64,000 nt of DNA from Chryseobacterium nakagawai. Lineage in GTDB: Bacteria > Bacteroidota > Bacteroidia > Flavobacteriales > Weeksellaceae. The stretch lies in contig NZ_LR134386.1 in NCBI RefSeq assembly GCF_900637665.1, positions 248,001 to 312,000 on the forward strand, in the 5' to 3' direction. Both the position numbers and the translations under genes were made by a program. This document shows positions 1 to 9,195 of the stretch, one piece after another (the stretch's first letter is position 1; every line of letters starts with the position of its first letter). The notes beneath the pieces are model-generated. The model saw only the letters and a program-made list of their open reading frames with translations, was not told where the DNA came from and made no database searches.

Positions 1-479
1 CTCCGCCACATCCATTGCTTGTGTTCTTTAAACCTTTTCTGTCTGGCCAGCTGATAAGCTTTGAAGGTAGAAAACCACCATAAAAAGCCCAGTATAACGA
101 ATGAAATCCTTGAAAAAAGCCCTCCATTGGCAAAAAACCCCATATAAATTCCGGAAGGGGCAGCCAAAAACAATATAAGAAGAATATAGAGCTTTCCTAT
201 ATTTCTGTGGAAATTTTTTAGCCTGAAATCTTTTCGGAGTATTGCAAGAAACCCTGAAAGAAGTACAAAAATGCTGGTGTATACATGAGCGTAGAAAAAA
301 TAAAGATATTCCGGCCTGTGCTCCACTTCAGTTTGTTTAATCATCAGGAAGCTAACGTTAGGATTCAAAGGAATATATTCCAGAGTAATCATAACCATCA
401 GCCAAAAGAAATATATAAATCCTATGATGAGCAGGATTTTGAAAAAAGTGATATTTCTTTTGGCTGAAAGCATACCCAT
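1..479 (-). CDS. DUF2306 family membrane protein, 3' end missing
   Basis: Translating the minus strand from the ATG at 479 gives an open frame that runs off the left edge (about 159 residues visible). It shows hydrophobic segments near residues 9-25, 65-80, 92-112 and 120-136. The pattern is that of the DUF2306 family: His in the middle ('FYAHVYTSIF'), then 'NFHRNIGKLY', 'GGLFSRISFV' and a final 'HKQWMWR'. Function is unknown; family members are small inner-membrane proteins. It starts 3 bp after the stop of the upstream secreted protein gene, so the two are probably co-transcribed. A second ATG two codons later (473) is an alternative start. Confidence 0.72.
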   Translation of the reverse strand, partial: MGMLSAKRNITFFKILLIIGFIYFFWLMVMITLEYIPLNPNVSFLMIKQTEVEHRPEYLYFFYAHVYTSIFVLLSGFLAILRKDFRLKNFHRNIGKLYILLILFLAAPSGIYMGFFANGGLFSRISFVILGFLWWFSTFKAYQLARQKRFKEHKQWMWR

Positions 480-482
480 ATT

Positions 483-875
483 TTAATCAAAATCTATCGA
501 CATTGGAAGGGTATACCAATAGTCTACAGGTTTGTTTTTATAAACTGCGGGCTCCCATTTTTTGTTTATGGTATTGATGACCCGTATCAATTCTTTATTA
601 AAGCTTTCCTGCTCTCCGTTCGCTGTCACAGAGCTCAGTTCTCCCTTGGAATCAATTAGAAACCGTACCTCTGAGTTTGCTGAGTCTGTAATGGTACTAA
701 AATTTAATTTACTCATAATGAGTGTTTTGAATACAGCAATTCCTCCTGGAAATTCAGGTCTTATATCTGCTTTATTGGTGTAATCTTTTACAGGGGATTC
801 TGCCGGGTCCTGTTTTGCCTGAGAAAAAAACAATGTGAACCCAAACGTAAATAATAGAAATATTAATTTTTTCAT
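483..875 (-). CDS. Secreted TonB C-terminal-like protein
   Basis: 130 aa. An N-terminal signal peptide (residues 1-20, 'MKKLIFLLFTFGFTLFFSQA') is followed by a segment with 'ADIRPEFPGGIAVF' and a TonB C-terminal-like fold ('VRFLIDSKGELSSV', 'NKKWEPAVYKNKPVDYWYTLPMSIDF'). Flavobacteria carry many such short periplasmic paralogues that keep the TonB-C fold without the membrane anchor or proline-rich arm. The partner is not known. It is followed 3 bp later by the DUF2306 gene. Confidence 0.7.
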   Translation of the reverse strand: MKKLIFLLFTFGFTLFFSQAKQDPAESPVKDYTNKADIRPEFPGGIAVFKTLIMSKLNFSTITDSANSEVRFLIDSKGELSSVTANGEQESFNKELIRVINTINKKWEPAVYKNKPVDYWYTLPMSIDFD

Positions 876-904
876 GTGTCGTTATCCTTATTTTTAGTGA
901 TTTT

Positions 905-2107
905 TTATAGGGAATTTAAATCCTGTGCAATCAACCAGCCTTCACTCCAGCATGCCTGGAAATTGAATCCTCCGGTTACGGCATCTATATTCAATACCTC
1001 TCCGGCAATATAAAAATTAGGAAGAAGTTTTGAAGACATGTTTTTAAAGTTAATCTCCTTTAAATCAACACCTCCTGCCGTTACAAATTCGTCTTTAAAT
1101 GTTGATTTCCCGGTTACCTGAAACTTTTTCTTACATAGATTTTCAAGGATTTTTTGCATTTCCTTTCCGGAAATATTAGCTACCTGTTTATTGAGGTCTA
1201 CCTTTGAAATATCCAGAATTTTCTGCCAGAATCTGTTCGTAATATCAAAAATCTTCGATTGTCCGATGGTTTTTTTAGGATTGCTCTGTTTAAAGTTATG
1301 GAACATTTCCTCAGCATCAGTTATATCTATCGAAGCGAAATTTACTTCAATTTCAAAATTGTACTTAAGTTTTGCGAGACTTATAGCTTCCCAGGCCGAA
1401 ATCTTCAGAACAGCAGGTCCTGAAAGTCCCCAATGGGTAATCAATAGAGGTCCGCTTTCATCGGTTTTCAGTTTAGGAATAGAAATTCCTGCGTTTTCAA
1501 AGCTTGTTCCCGGAAGATCTTTTAAAAGTTCATCCTTAATATTAAAAGTAAAAAGAGAAGGGACAAGGTCTACGATTTTATGGCCCAGATTTTCTACAAT
1601 TTTTAAAGATTTGGGTGAACTTCCGGTAGTATATACGATATAATCTGCCTCAAAATCTCCTGAATTGGTTTTTACAAGATATTTTTCATCCTGCTTCTCA
1701 ATCTCTTTTACCGTACATTTTGTTTGTACAACTCCATTTTTCTTCTGAACTTCATTCAGAAAAGTATTGATGATGGTTTGTGAAGAGTTGCTTTCAGGGA
1801 AGGTTCTGTTGTCATTTTCTATTTTCAACGGAACATTACGCTGATCGAACCATTCCATGGTGTCTCCCGGTTGAAATTTGGTGAAAACGCTCAATAATTC
1901 CTTGTTTCCACGAGGATAGAACTGTACCAGTTCTCTTGGATCAAAGCAGGCGTGGGTAACATTACAGCGTCCACCTCCGGAAATTTTAACTTTCTGAAGG
2001 ACATCTGAGTTCTGTTCTAAAATCGTAATTTTATATTTCTTTTCGTCAAGGTTGGATGCGCAGAAAAAGCCTGCAGCACCACCTCCGATAATAATGATCT
2101 GTTTCAT
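905..2107 (-). CDS. BaiN/HI0933-type FAD-dependent oxidoreductase
   Basis: 400 aa, the usual family length. The N-terminus carries the Rossmann FAD-binding motif 'IIIGGGAAGFFCA' (residues 4-16). 'KISGGGRCNVTH' near residue 42 is the hallmark of the HI0933/YhiN flavoprotein family. The C-terminal FAD-contacting stretch is 'FYIAGEVLNIDAVTGGFN'. The substrate of most members is unknown, and the link to bile-acid BaiN is only by family. It is monocistronic and divergent from the thioesterase gene. Confidence 0.85.
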   Translation of the reverse strand: MKQIIIIGGGAAGFFCASNLDEKKYKITILEQNSDVLQKVKISGGGRCNVTHACFDPRELVQFYPRGNKELLSVFTKFQPGDTMEWFDQRNVPLKIENDNRTFPESNSSQTIINTFLNEVQKKNGVVQTKCTVKEIEKQDEKYLVKTNSGDFEADYIVYTTGSSPKSLKIVENLGHKIVDLVPSLFTFNIKDELLKDLPGTSFENAGISIPKLKTDESGPLLITHWGLSGPAVLKISAWEAISLAKLKYNFEIEVNFASIDITDAEEMFHNFKQSNPKKTIGQSKIFDITNRFWQKILDISKVDLNKQVANISGKEMQKILENLCKKKFQVTGKSTFKDEFVTAGGVDLKEINFKNMSSKLLPNFYIAGEVLNIDAVTGGFNFQACWSEGWLIAQDLNSL

Positions 2108-2222
2108 GTATGGGTAATCCTATGCTGAAGATTATTTTTTCAAAAGTACAATTTTTATAAACCATCTTATTTGAGTATTTTTGAAGATTATAATTTTTTA
2201 TTATACCCAAAACGATTTCAGT

Positions 2223-2717
2223 ATGATTTTCTACCATAAATTTGAAGTGCGTTGGAGCGACCTTGATGCCAACAAGCACTTAGCCAATTCATCATATGTA
2301 CAATATTGTGCGCAAGCCAGGATGGCTTTTATGACCAAAGAGAAAATGGGGGTTACCCAATTAAGCAGATGGGGAATCGGTCCTGTTATCCTGCACGAAA
2401 GATATTCTTTCTTCAAGGAGATCTATGCTGATCAGATAGTTATGGTAAGCGTAGAAATAGATGGATGTTCAGATGATTCTGCTATCTATCGTTTCGTTCA
2501 TAAATTCTACACTCCGGATGGGGCACACTGTGCTACTGCCGAAGCTACGGGAGTTTGGATCGATATGATGTTAAGAAAAATGACAACACCACCAGATGAT
2601 GTGGTGGAAGCAATGAATAAATACAAAACGCCGGAAACTGTGGTGCTATCAAAAGAAGACTTTAAAAAGTTTCCTTTTCATCCACACAATGTTGATCCGG
2701 CAGAATTTACAAAGTAA
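2223..2717 (+). CDS. Acyl-CoA thioesterase, hotdog (4HBT) fold
   Basis: 164 aa from the ATG at 2223; an upstream ATG at 2181 would add 14 residues that do not match the family. 'VRWSDLDANKHLANSSYVQYCAQARMAFM' shows the 4HBT active-site Asp and the following Asn-His context typical of YbgC/FadM-like thioesterases. Expected to hydrolyse a cytoplasmic acyl-CoA; the chain length cannot be told. It is divergent from the flavoprotein gene and is followed by thiL. Confidence 0.82.
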   Translation: MIFYHKFEVRWSDLDANKHLANSSYVQYCAQARMAFMTKEKMGVTQLSRWGIGPVILHERYSFFKEIYADQIVMVSVEIDGCSDDSAIYRFVHKFYTPDGAHCATAEATGVWIDMMLRKMTTPPDDVVEAMNKYKTPETVVLSKEDFKKFPFHPHNVDPAEFTK

Positions 2718-2808
2718 TTCAACGTTTAAAGTTCAGAGTTCAATGGTATAACAGACTTCCAAAGCTTTATACCATTTTGCCGTGAACATTGTACAAAAAA
2801 GAAATTTT

Positions 2809-3870
2809 ATGTTTGAAGATAAATCCCAGGAGCTGACGCCCATTTCTAAATTAGGAGAATTCGGTCTTATTAAGCATTTGACGGAGCATTTTCCTCTATC
2901 CAATGAATCTTCGGAGCTTGGAGTAGGAGATGATGCAGCAGTGATTAACCCAGATAATAAAAAAGTAGTTCTTACTACGGATGTTCTGGCGGAAGGCGTG
3001 CATTTTAATTTAGGGTATGTTCCATTAAAGCATTTAGGTTATAAAGCAGTAGTTGTAAATCTGAGTGATATTGCAGCTATGAATGCGGTTCCTACACAGA
3101 TTTTGGTTTCTTTAGCAGTTTCCAACCGTTTTCCGGTAGAGGCTTTGGAAGAAATCTATGCAGGAATTCAGGCTGCGTGTGCAAGATATAAAGTAGACCT
3201 GATTGGTGGAGATACCACAAGTTCCAACTCTGGATTGGTAATGAGCATTACAGCAGTAGGAATTGAAGCGGATGAAAATATCGTGAAGAGAAGTGGAGCA
3301 AAACCTAATGATCTTCTTGTGGTAACAGGAGACTTAGGAGGAGCTTATATGGGACTGCAAATTCTGGAAAGAGAACATGCTGTTTACCTTGCAGACCCGA
3401 ATATGCAGCCGGAAATGGAAGGGTATGATTATATCCTGGAAAGACAATTGAAACCTGAGGCAAGAACAGATGTTAAAGCAATTCTGGAAGAGTTGGATAT
3501 TAAACCGACTTCCATGATTGATATTTCAGACGGTTTAGCTTCTGAAATCCTTCATCTTTCCGATCAGTCTAAAGTAGGATTCAGGCTGTATGAAGAAAAG
3601 GTGCCGTTGGATAACCTTACCATCTCTACCGCAGACGAAATGAACTTAAATCCTGTAATGACGGCATTAAGCGGCGGTGAAGATTATGAATTACTATTCA
3701 CAATTTCACCAGACGATTTTGATAAAATTAGAAATCATCCTGATTTTACCATCATAGGACATGCTGTTGAAAAAGAAGAAGGGAACTTTATGGTAGCAAG
3801 AGGGTCAAACCAATTGGTCGCTCTTACTGCTCAGGGATGGGATGCCTTTTTAGGAAACCAGAACGGATAA
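2809..3870 (+). CDS. thiL: Thiamine-monophosphate kinase
   Basis: 353 aa from the ATG at 2809 (a GTG at 2782 is possible but adds an atypical leader). The family features are in order: 'LGEFGLIKHL', 'GVGDDAAVI' (Mg/ATP-binding Asp pair), 'TTDVLAEGVHF', 'NLSDIAAMNA', 'LIGGDTT', 'DISDGL' and 'SGGEDYELLF'. ThiL phosphorylates thiamine monophosphate to thiamine diphosphate with ATP, the last step of thiamine biosynthesis. A clear terminator follows, so the gene probably ends its own transcript. Confidence 0.93.
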   Translation: MFEDKSQELTPISKLGEFGLIKHLTEHFPLSNESSELGVGDDAAVINPDNKKVVLTTDVLAEGVHFNLGYVPLKHLGYKAVVVNLSDIAAMNAVPTQILVSLAVSNRFPVEALEEIYAGIQAACARYKVDLIGGDTTSSNSGLVMSITAVGIEADENIVKRSGAKPNDLLVVTGDLGGAYMGLQILEREHAVYLADPNMQPEMEGYDYILERQLKPEARTDVKAILEELDIKPTSMIDISDGLASEILHLSDQSKVGFRLYEEKVPLDNLTISTADEMNLNPVMTALSGGEDYELLFTISPDDFDKIRNHPDFTIIGHAVEKEEGNFMVARGSNQLVALTAQGWDAFLGNQNG

Positions 3871-3897
3871 AATTATTTAATTTTAAATATTGTAGAA

Positions 3898-3929
3898 AAC
3901 CGCAGCACTTTTTTTGCTGTGGTTTTTGT
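3898..3929 (+). terminator. Rho-independent terminator after thiL
   Basis: A 10-bp stem (AACCGCAGCA with TGCTGTGGTT, one G-U pair) with a T-rich loop, followed by a T run. It lies 27 bp after the thiL stop. Confidence 0.85.
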
Positions 3930-3958
3930 TTATAGCGTAACGATTAAAAAATACATTG

Positions 3959-4780
3959 ATGATTATACCAGAAAAAGAAATACCAATGCATCATCTGACT
4001 TCTGAAAAATTTCAGATGAGTACTTTGAGTGCGGCTGGGCCAGAGAATTTTCATGATGTTCACCGGCATAATTTTTTTGAAATTATCTGGTTCAGAGAAG
4101 TGTATGAAAATAGTTGTTTAGAACTGGATTTTGAAAGCTATACACTTGAAAACAATCAGATCTGTATTATTGCACCAGGACAGGCTTTCAATATGAAAAT
4201 AGAAGGAGAGGAAGGATATGCCATGGCGATAAGCCGTGAAATCTTCAACGAAGCCTGTGATATTGAATCTGTACTTACCGGAGGAGTGCTTCCGTTTTTT
4301 TTAGATCCTAAAAATGAGAAAACGTGCAGTACAATCCTATCATTGATAGAACAGGAATATAGAGGCACTTCAAGGACAGAACTTTTAAAGGCCTATCTGA
4401 AAGCGTTTTGTATCATCATTGGGGAACAAATTAAATCTCAGGAACCTTTATTGAATGACCGTCAGCGTATTCAAGACCTGATAGGATTCATTGAGAAACA
4501 TTATATAGAGCACAAAGAAACAAATTTCTATGCTGAAAAATTGAAGATAAGCTCCCATCACCTTAATGATATTGTGCGTGTTTTAAGGGGAACAACGGTA
4601 AAGAGAATGATTGCTCAACGCCTTATTCTGGAAGCCAAAAGAGAACTCAGTTTTGGAGCACTTACTGTGAAGGAGATTGCTTTTAAACTTGGTTTTAACG
4701 ATGCTTCATATTTTTCAAGGTTTTTTAAGAAACATACCGGTCAAAACCCTGAAAATTTTAAGAATAATGAAAAAAGATAA
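3959..4780 (+). CDS. AraC family transcriptional regulator
   Basis: 273 aa from the ATG at 3959, which is preferred over a TTG one codon upstream. The N-terminal half is a cupin-like sensor ('DVHRHNFFEIIWF', 'IIAPGQAFNM'). The C-terminal ~100 residues form the double helix-turn-helix of AraC/XylS proteins ('LKISSHHLNDIVRVLRG', then 'VKEIAFKLGFNDASYFSRFF' and 'KKHTGQNPENFK'). The next gene on the same strand is a Bcr/CflA-type exporter 167 bp away, a plausible target of control. The ligand is unknown. Confidence 0.9.
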   Translation: MIIPEKEIPMHHLTSEKFQMSTLSAAGPENFHDVHRHNFFEIIWFREVYENSCLELDFESYTLENNQICIIAPGQAFNMKIEGEEGYAMAISREIFNEACDIESVLTGGVLPFFLDPKNEKTCSTILSLIEQEYRGTSRTELLKAYLKAFCIIIGEQIKSQEPLLNDRQRIQDLIGFIEKHYIEHKETNFYAEKLKISSHHLNDIVRVLRGTTVKRMIAQRLILEAKRELSFGALTVKEIAFKLGFNDASYFSRFFKKHTGQNPENFKNNEKR

Positions 4781-4947
4781 TCTTCAGTATTTACAATTTT
4801 GATAAGCCAAAACTGATTGTTTTCATTTGTTTCTGTATTTAAATCTTCAGTTTGTCCTATACTTCCTTCAATTCTTTTATTGTGCTTTTTTGCTTTTTAA
4901 GGCAATTTTGCATTCTGAAAAAAATCGCCTGTGAAGGCTTACAATTT

Positions 4948-6156
4948 ATGAAGAAGTTAGGTATTGTAGTGTTTATTTTAGCATTACTCAACACGTTAGA
5001 ATCCTTAAGTATAGATCTTTATCTGCCTGCATTTCCAAGCATGGCTGAAATTTTTAAAACCGATATCGGGCATATCCAGATTTCTATTTCTGTTTTCTTT
5101 GCCGGATTTGCTTTTGGACAATTATTATGGGGACCTTTATCAGACAAAACAGGCCGTAAACCGATGTTATATTGCGGGCTTCTCCTTTTTATCATAGGAG
5201 CAACGGCCATTTATTTTACCTCAGACATTTACGTTTTATGGACCATGCGTTTCTTACAGGCTTTTGGAGGAAGTGCAGGGATTGTTATTGGAAGAGCAAT
5301 TATTATTGATCTTTATGATAAACAAAAATCAGTAACCATTTTCGCGCAGCAATCTCAGATCAGTGGGATTGCCCCTATTGTAGCACCCTTGATGGGAAGT
5401 GTATTTCTGAAATATTGGGGCTGGAACAGTTCATTCGCGTTTTTATGTATCATGGGACTCATTACCTTCTTTATGGTATACAAATATGTTCCGGAAACGA
5501 ATACAAGAATCAGTATTCCTGATCATGAACGAGCTGATGAAAAAGGGTTAAAAGATCAGCTGAAAATGATTATTTCCAACAAAGAGTTTATCAACAGTAC
5601 AATGGTTGGAAGTATTGCGTTTGCTTCTCTGATTATTTATATTTCAAATGCTCCGTTTTTATTTATGGAACTTCACGGGTTTTCCAGTGAGACTTTCAGT
5701 TTTATATTTGCATTTAATTCACTAGCCCTGATAACTGCGGCTTATATTACACCGAGACTGATTAAAAGAATTAGTAATTCAGATCTTTTATTTGGAGCTA
5801 CCTTAATGTTGTTGCTGGTATGTGCACTGCATATTCTGATTGCAGCAGGAAGTCTTTCTGTAGCATTGGAAATAGCAATGCTGTATTTATCATTGCTGGC
5901 CATAGGAATTCTTTTTCCTATTACTTCGGCACACGCTTTATCTCCTTTTAAAGAAGGAAGAGGGACTGCTGCTGCATTATTAGGATTCATGCAGCTTATG
6001 GTAACCTTTTTAATTTCGGGATTATTGGGTTTCCTGGAAGCAGATTCTATTATACCAATGGTGGTTACACGCACCGGAATGGCGGTGGTGGCTGTATGGT
6101 TTGGATATCAGATTTTTAAAAGTAAAAAAACTACAATACAGCAATCTGTTGCTTAA
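4948..6156 (+). CDS. Bcr/CflA family multidrug efflux MFS transporter
   Basis: 402 aa from the ATG at 4948; the frame is open back to 4852, but the upstream residues do not look like transporter sequence. About twelve hydrophobic segments. Residues 1-35 ('LESLSIDLYLPAFPSMAEIF') are the diagnostic start of the DHA1/Bcr-CflA subfamily, and the MFS loop motif 'GPLSDKTGRKPML' lies between TM2 and TM3. It should export drugs or metabolites by proton antiport. The AraC regulator just upstream may control it. Confidence 0.88.
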   Translation: MKKLGIVVFILALLNTLESLSIDLYLPAFPSMAEIFKTDIGHIQISISVFFAGFAFGQLLWGPLSDKTGRKPMLYCGLLLFIIGATAIYFTSDIYVLWTMRFLQAFGGSAGIVIGRAIIIDLYDKQKSVTIFAQQSQISGIAPIVAPLMGSVFLKYWGWNSSFAFLCIMGLITFFMVYKYVPETNTRISIPDHERADEKGLKDQLKMIISNKEFINSTMVGSIAFASLIIYISNAPFLFMELHGFSSETFSFIFAFNSLALITAAYITPRLIKRISNSDLLFGATLMLLLVCALHILIAAGSLSVALEIAMLYLSLLAIGILFPITSAHALSPFKEGRGTAAALLGFMQLMVTFLISGLLGFLEADSIIPMVVTRTGMAVVAVWFGYQIFKSKKTTIQQSVA

Positions 6157-6340
6157 ATGAGTAGGGAAGGGGAAAGAATAGATATTATTGAAAACAGAGA
6201 GTTGCTAAATTTCCCATTCCTCATTCCGAATGAAAATGTTTATCCTTCCATTGCTTCTATTGGTCATACTAATTAGACACTTAATCAAGTAATTTTTGTA
6301 AAAAATAGTCAAAAGGTTCTCTTTGCATAAAATTTAGAAT

Positions 6341-7249
6341 ATGAAAAGAAACCTTTTGACGGCTTTTTGCTGTCTGCTGCCGCTAGGATATTGGGTAAAT
6401 GCCCAGTCGGGAATCTCTGCTGAGCTCAAAACAGAATACATACCGTCCTCTAATTATATCCGTCCGGAAGACAGTGTAAAGACGAATTCTAAAAGTGATT
6501 TTAAAAGGGCAAGCCTAAATCTGAGTATTCCATTATCAGTAAAAAAAGACAAAGATGGTAGGGTCAAAGCATGGTCTATGCTAGTGAGTGGTTCCTATGC
6601 AAAAATGTCGCATAAAAACTATGAAACTCCGTTATTTCCAGATCAAATGCTGAATGCTCAAGTGGGATTACAGCATATACGGCCTTTGGGTAAGAAATGG
6701 AGTATGATGATGATGGCATCGGTAGGCCTGTATACGGATCTGGAGCAAATTAACTTTGATGATGTATTAGGACAGGGTGGAATACTGTTTATCAGACATT
6801 TTAATCGTAATATAGCATTAGGTGGAGGGCTGATTCTTACAACGGCATTTGGAGCACCTATGATTCTTCCATGGATCTATTTTGATTGGAAAACCAATGG
6901 AAAGGTTAAATTCCGACTTAATTTCCCGGAAGGTGCAGAAGCCGGATATGAATTCTCAGATGTTTTTACCTTAAAAGCTGTGGTTAACCTCAGCGGAATG
7001 ACTGTAGAGAGAAATAAAGAAGGGAAATCTATCATGTTTGGGTATCAGCAGATCACCGCAGGTCTCAGACCGGAAATAAAGATCAATGATAAGCTGAGTA
7101 TAGGGATCACGGGAGGATCAACCCTGATAAGAAATTTCACTGAAAGTGAACGAAAAATCAGCAGTATCTTTAAAGAGAAAAAAATTGCAGACCCGAAGTT
7201 TTCCAGTACATTCTATGCAGCGGTCTCCCTACGCTGGAATCTTCCTTAA
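6341..7249 (+). CDS. DUF6268-like outer membrane beta-barrel protein
   Basis: 302 aa. A signal peptide (residues 1-21, cut after 'WVNA') is followed by alternating hydrophobic strands rich in Gly and aromatic residues ('ASLNLSIPLSV', 'MLNAQVGLQHIRPLG', 'TFYAAVSLRWNLP' at the end). A terminal aromatic/hydrophobic strand is typical of outer-membrane barrels. I place it in the DUF6268 group by overall look; function is unknown. It converges on the LytTR regulator gene across a shared terminator. Confidence 0.65.
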   Translation: MKRNLLTAFCCLLPLGYWVNAQSGISAELKTEYIPSSNYIRPEDSVKTNSKSDFKRASLNLSIPLSVKKDKDGRVKAWSMLVSGSYAKMSHKNYETPLFPDQMLNAQVGLQHIRPLGKKWSMMMMASVGLYTDLEQINFDDVLGQGGILFIRHFNRNIALGGGLILTTAFGAPMILPWIYFDWKTNGKVKFRLNFPEGAEAGYEFSDVFTLKAVVNLSGMTVERNKEGKSIMFGYQQITAGLRPEIKINDKLSIGITGGSTLIRNFTESERKISSIFKEKKIADPKFSSTFYAAVSLRWNLP

Positions 7250-7261
7250 GATATGAGAGCA

Positions 7262-7336
7262 AAAAAGCCGGAATGTATTTATTTGATCTATTTTTTAACT
7301 TGAATAATTCCCCCAACACCCTTCCGGCTTTTCTTT
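7262..7336. terminator. Bidirectional terminator between convergent genes
   Basis: AAAAAGCCGGAA near 7262 pairs with TTCCGGCTTTTC near 7322. The A run on one side and T run on the other fit termination in both directions. The loop is long (about 50 nt). Confidence 0.6.
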
Positions 7337-7337
7337 T

Positions 7338-8072
7338 TTATTTACTAATGAGCTTTTTATACACCACCTGATTAAGCAATTCTTCTTTTCGGGTACGGGA
7401 AATGGGAAGCTCTGTTTTATTAATAAATAAGCGGCCTCCGGAGATCATATCAATGTGGATGATATTGATTAAAAATGACTTGTGAATCCTGAAAAAATGC
7501 TCAGAAGGCAAGGATTCTTCAATGGCTTTCATCGTCTGATGAATAACCAGGGATTTATCTTTAAAATGCAGTTTGGTATAGTTCTGCATACTTTCAATAT
7601 ATAAAATATCTACCCAGGAAACCTTGATAAAGGTATCAGATTGCCTTACATAGAGAAAAGGATCATCCAAAGAGGTATTTTTCTTTAATTTTTCACTGAT
7701 AATAAATTGCTGTTGAGCTTTATTAACAGCTTGATAAAAGCGGTTAAAAGCAATCGGCTTTAAAAGATAATCTACTACCTGTAGCCTAAATCCTTCTAAT
7801 GCATACTCAGAATAAGCCGTTGTAAAAATACATAAAGGCGGATTTTCAAGCTGCTCCAGAAAATCAATACCATTCAGATAAGGCATATTAATGTCCAGAA
7901 AAAGAAGGTCTATTTCAGTTTCCTTTACTTTGGCATCTGCTTCCAGTGCAGTGGCATAAGTTCCTTCTACAGATAAAAAATCAATTTTGTCTGCCAGTTC
8001 TTTAAGATGGAATCTTGCCAGAGGTTCATCATCTACAATCAGACATTTCATTTTGGGAATATTACTGCTCAT
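7338..8072 (-). CDS. LytTR family response regulator
   Basis: 244 aa. The receiver domain (residues 8-125) has 'CLIVDDEPLAR' (acidic pocket), the phospho-acceptor Asp in 'DLLFLDINMPYLNG' and the conserved Lys in 'YLLKPI'. The LytTR DNA-binding domain (about 140-240) has 'YVRQSDTFIKVSWVDILYIE' and 'FFRIHKSFLINI'. It overlaps the sensor kinase gene by 11 bp and is surely its partner. LytTR proteins bind ~9-bp direct repeats about two helical turns apart. Confidence 0.92.
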   Translation of the reverse strand: MSSNIPKMKCLIVDDEPLARFHLKELADKIDFLSVEGTYATALEADAKVKETEIDLLFLDINMPYLNGIDFLEQLENPPLCIFTTAYSEYALEGFRLQVVDYLLKPIAFNRFYQAVNKAQQQFIISEKLKKNTSLDDPFLYVRQSDTFIKVSWVDILYIESMQNYTKLHFKDKSLVIHQTMKAIEESLPSEHFFRIHKSFLINIIHIDMISGGRLFINKTELPISRTRKEELLNQVVYKKLISK

Positions 8073-9117
8073 TTTTTTCAGATAATTTTAAAGTTAAAGT
8101 GACTTTGTATACTAGATTATCAGGCTCAATGGTAAGATCATAAGCATTGGGATATTGTAATTTTAAACGTTTTTGTACATTTTGAAGCCCAATTCCACTA
8201 TCTTTCTTTTTATGAACAGCTATTTCGGAATATGAGTTTTCGACATAAAAATAAAGGGCATTGTTTTCCTCTTTACAGAAGATCTTAACATAGCCGGTCT
8301 GCCCGGGGAGCCTGCAGACATATTTAAAGGCATTTTCAATAAAAGGAACTAAAAGTAATGGAGCAATAAGAACTTTTTTATCATTCAATTTAAAAGTTGA
8401 TTTTACATCCAGTTCATTTCCCCATCTTAATTTTTCCACCTCCACCAGATTTTGGAGATACTCAATTTCCTTGTCAAGAGGTACCAGATTTTGATTGCAA
8501 TGATAGAGCTGATACCGTAGAATATCTGAGAATTTCATTAATAAATAATCGGCAAGCACAGTGTCATGTTTCATAAGGATATGAATGTGATTCAGAATAT
8601 TGAATACCACATGTGGATTAATCTGATCCTGAAGAAGCTTGAGTTGATTTTCTAGGTGAGCCTGCTGAAGGAGGATGTGATCACGTTCTATTTTTCCATG
8701 TTCTTGGTAGAAGCGGATGCCGCAGGCAGAACCATTGATCAGAAACGATGCAGGCAAGGACATATAAAAGCCTCGCCATAAAAAGGGAATCTGATCCCGG
8801 AAATCTGAAGGAAGAGTTCCTTTATCTGCTTCATCAACATAGGTAAAGACCAAAGCGTAAATTAAACTTAAAATTAAGGTGATAACAGTAACCTGAATAA
8901 GGAATTGTTTCATTTTTTTTAATCTTAAGGCTTTGGGAAGTAGGGTGTTGGTAAGAAAGTGAGTGAATGCAAAAGAACTTAAGACGATAATTATAGCCTG
9001 AATTAGGGCGGATAGACCTGTTGCTGAAACTTGAATATTACACCACAGTACAAAGCCTAGCACAAGCCAAAAAATAATAGAGAAAATATATTCTTTTAAC
9101 ACAAAGGGTTTTGTCAT
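8062..9117 (-). CDS. LytS/YehU-type sensor histidine kinase
   Basis: 351 aa. Four membrane helices in the first ~140 residues, a short coiled coil, then the His_kinase (PF06580) region with 'LKLLQDQINPHVVFNILNHIHIL' holding the phospho-acceptor His, and a C-terminal HATPase with 'PLLLVPFIENAFKYV' and 'DSGIGLQNVQKRL'. There is no recognisable periplasmic sensor domain, so the signal is unknown. It overlaps the response-regulator gene (8062-8072), and a PorT barrel gene lies upstream. Confidence 0.9.
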   Translation of the reverse strand: MTKPFVLKEYIFSIIFWLVLGFVLWCNIQVSATGLSALIQAIIIVLSSFAFTHFLTNTLLPKALRLKKMKQFLIQVTVITLILSLIYALVFTYVDEADKGTLPSDFRDQIPFLWRGFYMSLPASFLINGSACGIRFYQEHGKIERDHILLQQAHLENQLKLLQDQINPHVVFNILNHIHILMKHDTVLADYLLMKFSDILRYQLYHCNQNLVPLDKEIEYLQNLVEVEKLRWGNELDVKSTFKLNDKKVLIAPLLLVPFIENAFKYVCRLPGQTGYVKIFCKEENNALYFYVENSYSEIAVHKKKDSGIGLQNVQKRLKLQYPNAYDLTIEPDNLVYKVTLTLKLSEKNEQ

Positions 9118-9140
9118 AAAACGATTGGAATGGGTTATAA

Positions 9141-9172
9141 AAAATTAGAAACTGCAGATTCACAGTTTCTAA
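9141..9172 (-). terminator. Terminator after PorT-like gene
   Basis: Perfect 10-bp stem TTAGAAACTG / CAGTTTCTAA with an 8-nt loop and, on the minus strand, a T run. It separates the barrel gene from the kinase gene. Confidence 0.82.
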
Positions 9173-9195
9173 TCAGTCAAAGATAATTTAAGTTT

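Noticed and set aside
1191..1643. 150-aa open frame on the plus strand inside the flavoprotein gene
   Set aside because: It is antisense to a gene with clear family motifs and has no recognisable sequence of its own.
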